A stretch of 64,000 nucleotides of DNA from Zantedeschia hybrid cultivar (GCA_030544215.1 JARZZO010000010.1:56833564-56897563), one strand, 5' to 3'. Positions 48,105 to 60,487 are shown, counted from the stretch's first letter. A program made the numbers and translations. The notes: generated by a model not told the origin, from the letters alone.

Positions 48105-51100
48105 TTAAGTTGCAGTCACAACCAACCTAGCTCTGTGCTGAAGTTCAATCAACAATCTCAGAGTTGATGCCTTGGTATTCCCATCATGGTTATTTGTCAC
48201 TGAAAGACGGACAAAGTTCTGCATAATGTCTGTTTCCTCATTTCTGATGTGATCATTAAAACTATTTCTAGTACTGTTCTTTTTGCCATAAGAAGCCTCA
48301 AACTCGCGTGATTTAGCCATAGCTTTCTGGAGAACAGATTCAGGAAGCCCTGATTTTCTCAAAAGTTGTTAGAGATGAAGCAGATTTAAGAGTAAGACAC
48401 ATTCCTAAGAATGTCTGATCAAAACTTAACCAGAATTATCAGGTGACCTCTTCACAAAAAAAATGCATGAAATGGGCCAAGCGTACCAGCCAAACGTGCA
48501 ACATTAACACCATAGCTTTTTGGGCAGGAACCCGGTATCAGCCTGTAAAGAAAGGTAACTTCCTCCACACCGCCAGCTCCTTTTCCAACTTGACATGACA
48601 TATGACGGAGGGATACCTAAGGGTATTTTTGCCAATATTAATAGGCCAACCTGCCTGACAAATATGCAAAAAAAAAATATTTTAATCATAAACAAGCCAC
48701 ACCTCAGGGTTGCTCTCATAGACCATTGCTAAGTGGTGATAGTGAGTGGAGAACATGCCCCGACATTGTACATTGTGGATAAAATAATCTAGAACAGCAT
48801 CTCTGCCACAAACAAAGAAGGAAAATAAGAACAATGTAAGTTGTCATGCTGTACAGAAATTCCACCATCTCGTGCTATTTGAACTTACGCGATAGCTTGA
48901 CCATCAGAAGTAGATGTTCCCCTCCCAAGTTCATCTAAAACGACTAGAGAATTGCAAGTGGCAGAAGACTGCTTCAATCACATTTAGAGAATATTAGATG
49001 CACATTCAATTTACAAAGATCCTAAAATTTTTCAAAACAATGCTCCATTTCTTGTATGGAAGATGAAAGTTTTATAAAGAAAAGATTTAAAACAAGGAAA
49101 ACAATATCGGATCAGATCATATCTCTGCCATGAACAAGGGAAAAAAAAAGAATAGGACAGGTTGCCATGCTATACACAAACTCATTTCACTCTGGTTGAA
49201 CTTATGCAATAGCTTGTCTGTCAGAGGTAGATGTCCCCTGCCAAGTTCATTTAAAACCACTTTCAGAGAATTCCACGTGGCAGACTTCTGTATCAATCAC
49301 TTCTAAAGAACGTTAAATGTACATTTGACTTGTCAAGAACATAAAATTTCTAACAACAATCCCAGTCCAAGTCAGATTGGCCAAGGCAAACAATCAAACC
49401 GACGCCAGGCCAATACAAGATTGTGCAAAAACTAAAACAATTAAAAATATAAAATAAATGAAAATGTACATCTATAAAATACAAAGTACACACAAAATAA
49501 AAATACTTATATAAATAAAAAGAAATTATATAATTATAGTTTTATAAATATATCTTCCATGATCCTTTTTTTATATTGACACCCCCTTATCATGTGCACA
49601 TCTGCGGACCTTAGCTAGAGGTCCGAAGGAGGAGGAAGTGGGAAGCCAAACAACCATGGTGGTGCTTGCAGACAGCAGCAGCTTGACGGCAAGGTGGGTG
49701 GCTCTGGTGGAGGTGTTTCAAAACACCCCGTGAATCAGATCAGAATGCATTAGTCTACATCAGATCAGATTGGCCGATACCGGCACAATCCACACCGATA
49801 AGGTCCAATTTTGTTTACTTCCCATTTTTTGGTCATTTCAGGGTCAGAATCGGATTGCCAATGGGCGATCTTGATTTGAATTGGGTAATTCCTATTTGGA
49901 TTAGGCGATACTGGATTACGTGTTTTAAAATCCCTCACAAGTGCACAGAGATCTCACCAACATAGATGCTGTCTCTGTAAGTTCTGTCAGGAATGTACTT
50001 TGGCCAGCCATAATATGGTCTCTTGCACCCATTCGAACAAAGATTCTGTCAACAGGTGAGAGTTCAAAGCTTTCTGCAGGGACATCAGCTCCCACCTGGA
50101 ATAGAGCAATCAATATTAAGAGGATGTCTAGTATATACCAATTCTCAAAATACATTATGATGAAGAGAACATACCTGTGCTAGAATTACTGATAGGCAGA
50201 TTTGACGAAGAAGAGTGGATTTGCCACCCATGTTAGGGCCGGTAAGAAGGATAAAACTGGGATGCCCAGCTCCACCAATACTTGCATCATTCGGAACAAA
50301 GGAACCTTTTACTAAAGCATCACTACGAAGAATTGGATGCCCTAAACTCCTTACACGCAAAGGTGGAACAGCTTCGCTTGAATAAGATGTTGCCTTGAAT
50401 TTTGGCCGGCATGCCAATCCTTCATAATAGTCACTTGCAATCGCCAAGGATATCAGAACATCCAGTTCTGCAATGTGCAAAACTCAACTGGCTTAAACAA
50501 GCCTAACAAATTTCAGATGAACTCAAAAACACATATACATGTTCATTCAAGATCAATAGCATTGGGTTCAGAAGAATAGCAAGGCATTCAGAAATGCAAG
50601 GTGTTGCAGCATGCTGAGTCAAATTGCAATGGGGAATCCCATTAGTCCACATAGGCAAGCATCACATAGGCTGGCAGCTTTTTCCACAGGTGGGCCTGAC
50701 AAGCATTAAATGTGGGTGCAAGGCACTGGCCATGACAAATATATGCGCGCGTGACAAATACTTTGCGGGCATGACAAATACTATTTGTCACACCTACGAA
50801 ATATTTGTCAGACCTGAAAAGTATGTCACTTCTATGCACCTGTGTACAGATTTTTGGGCGTGACAAATATTTTTGCATATGCGATACTTCATGGGCATGA
50901 CAAATAATATTTGTCACGTCCAAAGAGTATTTGTTAAGCCTGAAAAGTATGTCATCTTTACGCGTGTGTACAGATTTATGGGCATGACAAATACTTTTCA
51001 GGCATGACAAAGAGCATTTGTCATTGCAAAGAAATATTTGTCATACCCACATGCATTTGTTATGCCATAACCTTGCACCCGTATTTAATGCTTGTCAGAC

Positions 51101-52949
51101 CTACCTGTGGAAAACACTGCCAGCCCATGTAATGCTTGCCTATGTGGACCAATGGGAGTCTCCATTGCAATTTGACTCAGCATGCTGCAATGGTTTGCAT
51201 TGCAGCAAGCATTACTCTTCAGAAATTACATCTTACTGTGACCCGTGAACATAGATATAGTGAAACTGCAATCCACCTAACAGCTAAACCTTTGAAATGG
51301 TTATCAAATGACATTTAACCTCATTTCAGGCTTCGCATCTTTTGCTATTAAGGAGACATATTCTACTAAAGCCTTGTTATTCTTTCAAGACATTTTACAT
51401 TCATCTATACTCATAAAAAGCATTAAGTATCAGTTCCTAATGGAATATGTTATGTCCATATTTTACGTGTCGCATTTATGAAATAAGTATGCTATGAAGC
51501 AGAAATATTACAGAAAGGGAACGCGTGTGCTTCAATTGCATGAATATAAATCATGGGTTTCCTTTGACTGGATTACTGTGAACTTGCGCAAACAAATTCA
51601 TTAAACACAGTTTCCTATGCTCTGGTGCAGCAAATACTTGGCATGAATTATTTTTCTGACTTGGGACATTACAAGTTTCATGAACCATGTAAGCACTGAA
51701 GAAATCAATTGATCACCTTTTGCTATTGTTCTACCATGAAATTCTGATAGGGATCTCATGCAGCCATCTTCTTGTCTTCAATATCTGAGATTGTGTGGAA
51801 AATGGACTTGCATCAGCAAATATAGGATGAACTTTGGACAACAGTGCCTATGGCATTTGCAGCATGTTGAAGGCACATGAAGTGGACATCATTCCGCTGT
51901 TGGCAGTATCGGCTGATACTGATACATATTGATATCGGTACGGGGGGTACCCTGATATGGGCACCCAAATTGATTTTAAAAAAAAGGTATTGGACAGTAT
52001 CGGATTGAAACGGACCAGTATCGGCCTAGAACCGGTCAATATTGGGCAATACCAGCCGGTACTACCGATACTGATACTTGTACGTATCGGATACCGGTAC
52101 CGACCAATACCAAGACTGGTACTGAGACTGTCATCCTTCATTCAAATGTCACGGGTAATGCGGTGAGGTGATCTGACTTATTCCATTCACAATTACATGG
52201 ACCTAACTGTTGATAACGTATACACATGGAGCCCTGGGATGTGGTGGTTAACTGGTTATACAATAGCTATTTCGATCCTCACAAACATTGGTCAACAATG
52301 GATTTCCTTTAATGCTTATTCCTAAGACATCATGTACGATTGCAAATGATCTTTTGTCTGTTGTCAATTTGCAGCAGTACCTCAACCTCAGAAATAACAC
52401 ATTAATGTGAAAGGGTAACCATCCATTATACATCATAATTAAGGCCTACTAGAAATACAACTAGCAAGTTATTATTCTTAAAATTTTAATAAAGTAATTT
52501 GCATTATTTCTTGGTGTGGTGTCAGAAGGCCTGCATAGGGAAATATCAGTTTAACTACTTTCATAGAGAAGAATGCACCACAACAAGGCTTGGGTGTTTG
52601 TTTATGAGATGCATATATCTTCATTGATCGAGTATTCCTTTATAGATCAGCCTACAAAATCCATGCCAGACTAGAAGATGTGCAAGAGTAGGCATGATAC
52701 AGAGCTTCTAGCGTGGATGTGTTCAATGAAGATTTGATTTGTGAAGAGAATAAGAGTAGCTGAACATATAAGATAGCTGAAACTACCTGCTGTTGTACAC
52801 ACCAACTGCCTCCACATGCTGTGGTATTCAGCAAACTGCTTAATCAGCACCTGTAAAATGCATTTGAGCTTAAATTCCTTCTCATCTTCAGCCTGGGAGA
52901 GCTCCTCTAGCCACTTTTTAATTTTCGGAGTCCAGTATCGGAAGTAGCC
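48105..52949 (-). CDS. MSH6: DNA mismatch-repair protein MSH6, C-terminal exons
   Basis: Seven exons join in frame as the complement of 48105-48349, 48487-48616, 48703-48802, 48889-48968, 49958-50095, 50175-50467 and 52787-52949: 1149 nt, 382 residues plus stop. All introns are GT-AG. The first exon here (GYFRYWTPKIKKWLEEL) is the end of the lever/core region. Then come the MutS ATPase Walker A GPNMGGKST (50214-50240), the SPVDRIFVRMGARDHIM signature, Walker B LVVLDELGRGTSTSD, FSTHYHHLAM and CPKSYGVNVARLAG. MSH6 pairs with MSH2 as MutS-alpha, which recognises base mismatches and small loops in the nucleus. The wording (VGADVPAE, GGVEEVTFLYRL) fits MSH6 rather than plant MSH7. Upstream exons are not found to the right within the window. 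No stop or frameshift was seen, so it is probably functional. Confidence 0.9.
49117..49362 (-). pseudogene. Decayed tandem duplicate of the MSH6 Walker B exon
   Basis: The segment aligns along its length with 48796-49047, which holds the real exon 48889-48968 and both flanks. In the copy (pseudo-exon about 49207-49285) the Walker B Asp-Glu reads Asn-Glu, one base is lost before the TSTSD part, and the 5' splice site GT has become AT. It lies within the intron between exons 48889-48968 and 49958-50095 and is presumably skipped in splicing. Confidence 0.85.
49370..49935. repeat. Degenerate word-repeat island in MSH6 intron
   Basis: Many variants of GATCAGATTGGC, CCGATACCGG and TTGGCCAAGG-like words in both orientations, ending just before exon 49958-50095. 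It is similar in style to 51890-52140. No terminal repeats or coding content identified. Confidence 0.4.
50593..51201. mobile_element. Foldback MITE in MSH6 intron
   Basis: Long terminal inverted repeats pair 50593-50745 with 51050-51201 (for example TTGCAGCATGCTGAG at 50604 and its complement ending at 51190). Pairing goes on inward through arrays of the word TGACAAATA and its complement, so nearly the whole 609 bp can fold on itself. It has no coding capacity. It lies in the 2.3-kb intron between exons 50175-50467 and 52787-52949. A target duplication was not clear, so the edges are approximate. Confidence 0.8.
51890..52145. repeat. GGTACC/CGGTATCGG-rich repeat island in MSH6 intron
   Basis: A 250-bp stretch made almost entirely of permuted words such as CAGTATCGG, GATATCGGTAC, GATACCGGTACC and CCGATACTGATAC on both strands. 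It looks like a decayed palindrome-rich repeat. The class is unknown. Confidence 0.65.
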
Positions 52950-55900
52950 CTGCACATCCAGAGAAGGAAAAGATTAAGTTTCTGTTTATAGGAAGATTTA
53001 TATCCCCATAAGCGGGTTGGAAACCATGAGGCTACACAAGTAGCCTAGATATGTTGGGATCTCCCTCAAAAGTCACCAATCTGCCCTCGCCTTGTAGTGC
53101 CTTCACCCCAAGGTGAGAGCTAATATCAATCAATCCTCAAAAGACAGTGCTTTGACAAAATGGCCATGTATAGTCTCTCTATTAAGACTCAAAGCATCAT
53201 TCCTTGCAGCAAGCCACCAACAACTCCTCAGGACCATGTTGAAGGGAATGTGGAAAAGAAGCTCTAAGAAGGTGGATGCAATGCATGACAATCTGAAGAA
53301 ACACTCAGTTTCAAATGACGTGGTCTTAGAACAGGTAATGTCATGTGATGCATAAGTTTCTACTGTTACATATCTTTTTTATCCGGTCAGTTAGTGTTAC
53401 AAGCTGATCCAACTTTTGTGAGATATTGTCCACTTTAAGCTAAGCCAGGACAACTTTGTTCCTAAAAGTCACCTCATAAGTTATGGATGTTGGCTCCTCA
53501 TATATAGCCAAAGTAACCCCAACCCCCAGATACAAATGATAGCTCCACACTATGATGATTTCACACCAGGGCGGCTACACATTGCTACATCTCGTGGGTA
53601 GCCCTTTCCTCCATATAGTCCTTTGATATAGGTAGTCCTCTCCTCTTGCATAGCTTGTGACTAGGTTACTATTTTTAGTATGGATATTTTTTAGTGAATA
53701 TTTATTTCAAGCTTTAATTGCTACATGTACAGAATTCATATTCTATCTTCTCAAACACGTTTATTTCCTATTTCTTTTTTCTCCTGCAATACATTTCACT
53801 TCCTTTCTTTGCATAAGTTCCTCTGCCATTTCCTTCATTCCCGTCTCCCCATTTGTTCTTTTCTCCTCCCTCACAGAGCATGAAATGCTATTTGCCAACT
53901 AGCTATTGCTACAAACCAGCTGATGAAGACAAAAATGAGAGGTCAAAATTTGCCCAAGTCAAAGAAATTCCCACCGTTAGAAAACTAAGAGCCAAGGTAG
54001 GGGCTGCCATTCCATAAATAAACAGCTGGCCAATAGCTTGCATTTAAACAGTGAGCTCACAGCAACCCTTTATGTTTAACGGCAGGCCCACAGCCTGTCA
54101 CTTAATGGCTGGTTCACAGCAAACCAGCCTGCTGTTTCATGTTCTAATAATGCATGCTATTCGAGGAAACTTAGGCATGTCAGTAGAGCATCACCTGAAG
54201 GACCAATCGAGGCACCCCATGTTAACATGCCATGTCACTCCAGCTAATCAAACAATGGCACTTGGCACATCACCAAGCGCCTTATATACAGCTACCTGTT
54301 TCCCACAAGGAAGTAGATTGAAGAGAGAGCATTCAATCCCCCCAAAGCAAGAGAGCTAAAGAAAGAGAGATAAAGGGGAGACAAGAGGCAGAGGAAAGGG
54401 AATTCAAGATATTTTCATCAGTGTACTATGTAGCTCACACATACCGCTGGCTTTGGTGTTTATCAGCTGCTCTCCAGCCCACTGATTATTATTTATAATG
54501 AAGGCATTTTCTAGCCCTTGAGGAATTCGTCCAAATTCACAGGACCATGGTACTAAATTGGCTGAACTGGATCAGAACCAGCCAGAACCAATCCGGTTCC
54601 AAAAACAGCCAAAACTGACCTTGGAACAGGAATTGGACTCAAAACTGGCCAGGGCCAATCCAGTTCCACAATCTGACATTTGATACCGTAACAAAGAACA
54701 CCATCATTGAATTTTTGACACTTACCCTTCAGCTTGATTAATCTTCATACGTGGCATTCTATCACACTCAAGATTTATTCTAAGTAAACAAAGATTCCAC
54801 TGTTAAACATTGATCGCCCTTCAGCCCACTGATCAATATACAATAGATAGCATTCTATGACACTTGAAAATTTGCCTACATTCTCAAATATTCACTGTTA
54901 AACACCCAACAGCTTTCAGATGTCTACAGTGGCTTTCACAGCCTTAAATCTTTCAAACAATGGCTTTCACTGCCTTAAACCTTTCCAAACACTTTAAAAT
55001 ATCCCAAAAAAAAAAACCCTAACAGCTTCCACAAATTTCACAATCCCCAAAATATGCCCAAACAACCAAACAGCACCAAAAAATATAAGAGATTCCATAA
55101 ATTTCCAAAGTATACAGAATGACCAAAAATCAAAAAATTATCAAATCTAAAAAATTCCCAAAACATCTCCAAAGTCCAAACTATCAAAAAAAAAAAACTG
55201 CCAAAAAAATCCCAAAATGGCCCCAAACTAGTAAAACCCTAGAAATCTAAAAAAAAAATCCCAAAAAACCATGAAATACCTATAGCATCCCCGAACTACC
55301 AAAATTCCAAGAAAATGTCAAAAAATTCCAAATACACCCAAACTACTAAAAAAAAAACAAAATTCCCAAAATCACCCAAACAACCTCAAAATTACATTCA
55401 TTCTAGGGTTCAAGGAACTGATCATTGCAGAAAAATATGTAAATAAACTGTAAGTGGCATAACTAAGAATTATAGGTGGATGAATTTTGAGATTCCCAAT
55501 GAATACACAATGGACATACTAGAATCAGCTCAAGGTATCAACAAGTGATATTAAGAAAACAAGGTTTGCCATGATTGACAGAATAATTTTAGGCACCTAT
55601 GAGTAGCAAGAATCTCTCAACATCATTGGAGCTAAGCAAAAAAGGAGATCTAAGAAGACTAGGGAAGATTCAGCATCAATTCAGAAGAGATCGTCTTAGA
55701 ATAACAAGATCATGTGATGAAGGCATTACACTACAAACCTTTTGGTACAGATTATGGATCTTATCTTTCCATGATATCTAAATTGAGTAATGATTCTAAG
55801 ATTAAAAGATACAAAAAAACTCTACTCATTTGCATGTTTCTTTTTATGTTTCTTTTTGTCTTTGTTTTATCTTTTTTTAAGGGATTGGATCTTTACCTCT

Positions 55901-56190
55901 CTTTTTTTTTTTGCTCCTTCCTTTTTCTTTGTTTTTCCCCTCTCATCCCTCTTGTAGCATGAACCAATCATTCCCACTGCACGGAGTAGCAATCCACTTT
56001 CAAGGAGCTGGAATTTGCTTTAGGAATTTTTTGAGCGGGTTAGTGCTTTTGATCATTTGGTTTGTATGTTACCCAACTGGCTTGTGTTTCTAGGCTCTTT
56101 AACTTGATCCTCCTCACCAACCTCAATCGATATTAGATACATTGTTCTAATGGACAACACAGTTATTTCAATCCATGCAATCTAACTTCA
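52950..56190. other. Gene-free interval with low-complexity repeats
   Basis: No further MSH6 exon or other coding exon recognised. It includes an LTR-like but unassigned part (about 53910-54480) with purine-rich sequence, a CCAGTTC/GGAACTGG word-repeat island (about 54540-54690), and a C- and A-rich plus strand (about 54960-55400). Confidence 0.5.
54960..55400 (-). repeat. Degenerate C/A-strand repeat (complement of GGGCATTTTGG type)
   Basis: The plus strand is built from words such as CCCAAAATGGCCCCAAAC, AAAATTCCCAAAA and AAACCCTAGAAA with homopurine A runs. Its complement resembles the G/T-rich repeats at 56270-56345 and 62480-62850. Strand asymmetry is strong and no frame is conserved. 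Confidence 0.6.
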
Positions 56191-56261
56191 TAGAACACAA
56201 AAGAGCAATTTATTGAATGTCCTAAAGTTTCACTATGACCCAGGAGGCGTTTTGATGCTTT

Positions 56262-56345
56262 TTGTGTGGTTAGGCTAGAGGGGCATTTCAGCAATCTTGA
56301 GAGAAGTTAGGCTAGAGGGGCATTTTGGCCTACTTGGGTAAGTTC
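56262..56345 (+). repeat. Two-copy repeat, GGTTAGGCTAGAGGGGCATTT type
   Basis: The phrase GTTAGGCTAGAGGGGCATTT occurs at about 56269 and again at about 56307, followed by CAGCAATCTTGAG or TGGCCTACTTGGG. It is the same style of unit as at 62480-62850. Confidence 0.65.
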
Positions 56346-57111
56346 AAGGTTTGGAGGATGAAGCAGCCATTGCCAAGTGTCTCGTGGGAGGACGAGTTGG
56401 CTGCTCCCACATGAAGCGTGTCCTGCACAATCAGCAAATGCCATTGGGTTCCCTAGTGTAGAACCAGATAAACACCCTCTGACGCTTAAGTCAATGTAGA
56501 GGATGTGGCGGAATATAACTGGATGAGTCAGGAGAGCAGCCTACCTTGATTTAACACCCCCCAATCACTCTTATGGAAAAGGGATAGGTAGAGTTTCTTT
56601 TATCTTTCGATGTGGTAATATTCCTAGTCCTCATGACTGTTCTATGTCCTCCCATGACACTTCCTAGGTAAAAAGGCTTAATGGGCAGAATGGCCAATTG
56701 ACTCTAGGTCGTTGCTGACCAGGGAGTTTCCTTGAGTCACTTTTGGGCCTGGGGCTCTCCCCATTTAAGGGAAAAATTATCCCTCATCACTTGCTCCCCA
56801 CTCTTGAGTCTACGATGGGGTTGACACGTGAGGGAGGTAGCAATGGGCAAGTAGGTGTACACACGCCTTGAGGCCGTTGATGATTGAATGTGCCAAATCT
56901 GCATGCCAAATCACTGGCCACGTGTCAGCAATCAGTGAGTCTAAAGATGAGGCGTCGAGGGCATCAATAGGAGGTGAGCCAAAATTTCAAACTTCCCGCC
57001 AATCGGGCTCGAGAGTCAAGATCACCACATGCCACAATCTCATAGCTGCTGCTCAAGCTCTTGCTACAAGCGCAGCCGTTCTGTCAGGAGGGGCCTTGCA
57101 CCTAGTAACCC

Positions 57112-57119
57112 TATAAATA
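57112..57119 (+). promoter_or_regulatory. TATA box in LTR-like region
   Basis: TATAAATA in the context CCCTATAAATAGAG, followed by a C/T-rich leader, lies about 600 bp upstream of the gypsy-type frame at 57739. It suggests an LTR or promoter reading right, but LTR ends were not located. Confidence 0.4.
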
Positions 57120-57738
57120 GAGTCTTGGGCCTCCTCAGGAGCGTCCTCATTTCACCTTCCCTCCTCCCTATTAGTCGGCTTTCCAAGCAGCTGAAGGTGG
57201 CCAAGGTCCGCCCATTCAAGTGTCTAGGGCCAAATGGGTCACAGGATAAGGGTCTGACTTGCCCTTTGTGTTCCCTTCTTGTACACTATTCGAGTAGTTC
57301 GTTATGTTCATACCCCCCATGTCAGGCGGGCTTCTTCAATTTCTCTTTCGATTGTCTTAAGCTCTGCTTCCTTTTCATCAGCAACGGCAGGCGAATCCTT
57401 CACGCCTCTGAACCCTCTCGCTCAAGATGATCTTGTTGAGTCACACCTAAGTACCTAACAGAGTGCCAGGAAGTCAATCGGAGGAAGTCTCTAGTCAGTC
57501 CTTAATAAAGGCATCCTCTATTCCTTTGGCGACTGCTATGGCCTCCACTTGGATCCACTTGTTCAAGCCTAGGACGAATCATCGATGCTAACTCAATGCT
57601 CCCTAATTCCTTTTCTATGTACGAGCACAGCCTGGGGGCTGGTTTCTGCATTCTTACCCTTGATCTCCTCAATTTTTATGGCATAACTCCTTAGCTAGCT
57701 CTAAATTCATTGCGGACTGTATACACCTTCATTGTCCA

Positions 57739-58119
57739 TTGCAATTGGCTAGACAGCCTAAGGAGGCAAAAAAAATTTCGGTACATCTTGAATATAAAGA
57801 GGAATGTTGGATCCTCCCCTGGTACTGTTTCTCAACCTGGCCTAACTTGAACATCTTCTCTAGGAATCCCTTGTCCAATCACAACTGGAAAGAGCGACTC
57901 ACCTTATTCGGCCTAAAGGAAAAGGAGAAGGGCATATGGTCTTTCCCCACCGAATGGGGTCCCTTGAGAGAAGGCTCCTCCGACATCCCTCCTTTGAACA
58001 GTCAACAACAAGTGGTAGTGCTGTATCTCACTTCTTCTGGCTTCACTCCAATCAACGACTTACTCCGCGATGCCCCCGAATTAGTCAGAATAGGGGCATG
58101 GCCTAATCCAATCAACTGA
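57739..58119 (+). pseudogene. Possible gypsy-type transposon gag-like fragment
   Basis: A 126-residue frame contains NHNWKERLTLFGLKEKEKG and WSFPTEWGPL. This resembles the W-K-x-R-F-F-F-V and W-x-F-P-T-E-W pattern of the plant 'putative gypsy-type transposon' N-terminal domain (PF04195). No start context, flanking LTR or downstream pol was found, so it is at most a fragment. Recognition is from memory of the motif and is uncertain. Confidence 0.35.
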
Positions 58120-60480
58120 CCAACTCGATCGGTGCCTTATACAACAGTCAACTTAAGCAAGGGTGTGAAAGGCACGACACCATGCGCCCACCGACGAAGA
58201 GACCGAAGTGGATGTTGTGTTGACTGATGACAATGCAAAAGTCAATACCAACGCATTGAAGCAGATTGGGGCTGGCGACACGTCTTGATCAGATGCAGAA
58301 CGGCATCAACTGGTCTGCCACTCGGCTAGGGGTGCGGCCCGTCCTAGGTCGTGCCAACGGCCTAAGCCCGAGTGAATCATTCGCCCTTGGAGATACCGTC
58401 GGCTCAACTAGGGACAACGCATGCCATCTCAACATGCCCTTGGGCACATGCACGCTCCAAGTGATGATCTATGGGCTCCCCATCCGACCCGTCTTGAAAC
58501 ATGAACCAAGGAGTCTAACATGTGTGTGAGTCAGCGCAAAAACCCATAAGGCACAAGGAAACTGACTAGCAAGAACCCCCTACAGAGTGCACCATCAGTC
58601 GACCTAGATCTTCTAAGAAGGGTTTGAATGAGAGCATGCCTGTCGGAACTGAAGGCCTAGAGTTAGTCTAACTTTCTACATTTTGACCGCTTACTTTACT
58701 GGTTAGCGGCATATATCTTTTATCTTTATAGGAATCGATCTTGGCATTGGGAAGCTTCTTGGACAAGTCCAGACATCCTCTACCTCCCAGTTGTCTCCCC
58801 TACAATGCCTACGGCAGCCTGTGAGTGCTAGGCTAAGTCCTAGCTCTAAGACAGCCACATCTTTTGAGGGGTGAGCAGTCATAGCTACGGGCAAGAAGAA
58901 GGCCCGCCACTTGGAGGGCAAGGGTAAGCGGAAGTGAGAGACTGGTGGCCCTCAAAAGGAGAAGAAAGACAACATTAAGAGGAGGGAGGTGATACGGGAC
59001 GACTACCGACGAAGACTCCAAATTACCCTAACGATCCGAGATCAGCAAGAATCCCACAATGAACAACAAATGACCATCAAATATTCCTCGTGTCTATGAG
59101 AACAACTACATAAGCTCGGGAATCGTCCCCTCACCATGATAAGTAAATAGGACCGTCGATAGTGAGAACTACCAAAGATCTAGGACAATAGCAACCCTAT
59201 CAATATGCTCAAATCGGGCCACGGAACGAACCTCTCGAACTCACAATCCAGCAGCGAGAATTAAACAAATAGCTAGGCTCCGAACTCACATGCACGGGAA
59301 CAAAATTAATCATATAATGAACGACAAATTGAATAGGAAGGGACCAAATCAACACTAACCAACCCATTGTCAAGTGGGGCCACGTGGGGATGAGGATCCG
59401 CGGGTGGCGCAGGGGTGCGGGTGCTCTGACGCAGCAGGGGGGAAAAGGGGCATTGTGAGCCATGCGTAATGGTTGGCACAACACGGGCGCACAGCACAAC
59501 AGCGGGTGTGGCAGAGCGGCGAGTGGCGTGTGTATGGTGACGCTGGCCCGCTGGTCGGGTGTCGTGTGTGTGGCTGCTAGCGGTGGCATGCTGGCAAGGA
59601 GCCACGTGTGGGCTGCTGGCGGTCCGGGTGGAAAGTGGCAACGTGCAGCCAGGCTGTGGGCAGGAAGGCGAGGGAAACTGCCACGTGGTAGGGCGTGGTC
59701 AGCTGTTGGACTCGACCGACGAGGGAGCGGCAGGCGAACTCAAGCCTATTGGCGCGTGGCGGGGGGGGGGGGGGGGGTGATCAGAGGCACGCCGCGTGGC
59801 AACGGCAATGTCTGGGGGAGTGTCCACGCAGGTGGGGTCGCGGCGTCAAGTACGCCCGTCCCCAACGGGCACGGGCGACAATGTCGTCCGCGCGGGAGCG
59901 GCGTGGCGACGCCAGGTGGTTGGGAGCGGGCGGCGACGGGCGGGAAAGCGGCAGGGTGCAGTCGATCCGTACACCGCGTGGCTGACGAATGGTATCTGCG
60001 GACGTTGGCCAGAAGCGTAGAGAAGAGAGCGAGAGAGAGAAAGAGTGCGTGCGGGTAGGGAGAAAACGACAGAAGGGGGGAGAACAGAGGAAGGCAGCGC
60101 AGAGAGAGAGGGAAGGGAGGAAGACGACAGGGAACGGGGTGGGGTTTCATGCCCAAAGATTACACACACGCACTCTAACAGCTCGGCCAAAAATTTTCTT
60201 TCTTCATTCATTCATCAATGTTTTCCCACGAGGAGATACAACGCTATAAATAGAGCAAAACTGTAAACAACCACTAGCCACCAATGACCAAAAAGGCCCT
60301 AGGCCTAAATAAACACATAAAATCATGCAAAAAATAGAATAAATAGGAAAATAGCTATATGGGCCCCAAATGGGCCGTACACAAGTCCTAAGTGCTCTTT
60401 ACGAATGTAAATACAAATCAATCCACAAATGAACCATCATCGAGTCACAAAGACATTGGGGTTAGTGCTGAGGCCCTCCG
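58120..60480. other. Gene-free interval with GC-rich tract
   Basis: About 59350-60150 is GC-rich with open frames on both strands and no domain. It includes a run of 17 G at 59761-59777. A TATAAATA word lies at 60245-60252. Because the pol remnant to the right reads leftward, this interval should hold that element's 3' LTR; I could not fix its ends. 58120-59350 shows nothing identifiable. Confidence 0.45.
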
Positions 60481-60487
60481 ACAACGA

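Noticed and set aside
49117..49362. Extra MSH6 exon
   Set aside because: Donor site is AT instead of GT, there is a 1-nt deletion, and the Walker B Asp is lost. Skipping it keeps the neighbouring exons in frame.
53113..53355. Plus-strand frame of 80 residues upstream of MSH6 exons
   Set aside because: No domain, no splice context, and lies in what should be MSH6 intron sequence.
59462..60249. Long frame of 198 residues and others in the GC-rich tract
   Set aside because: Open on both strands, low-complexity Arg/Gly-rich translation, no domain. It is probably LTR or leader of the adjacent gypsy remnant.
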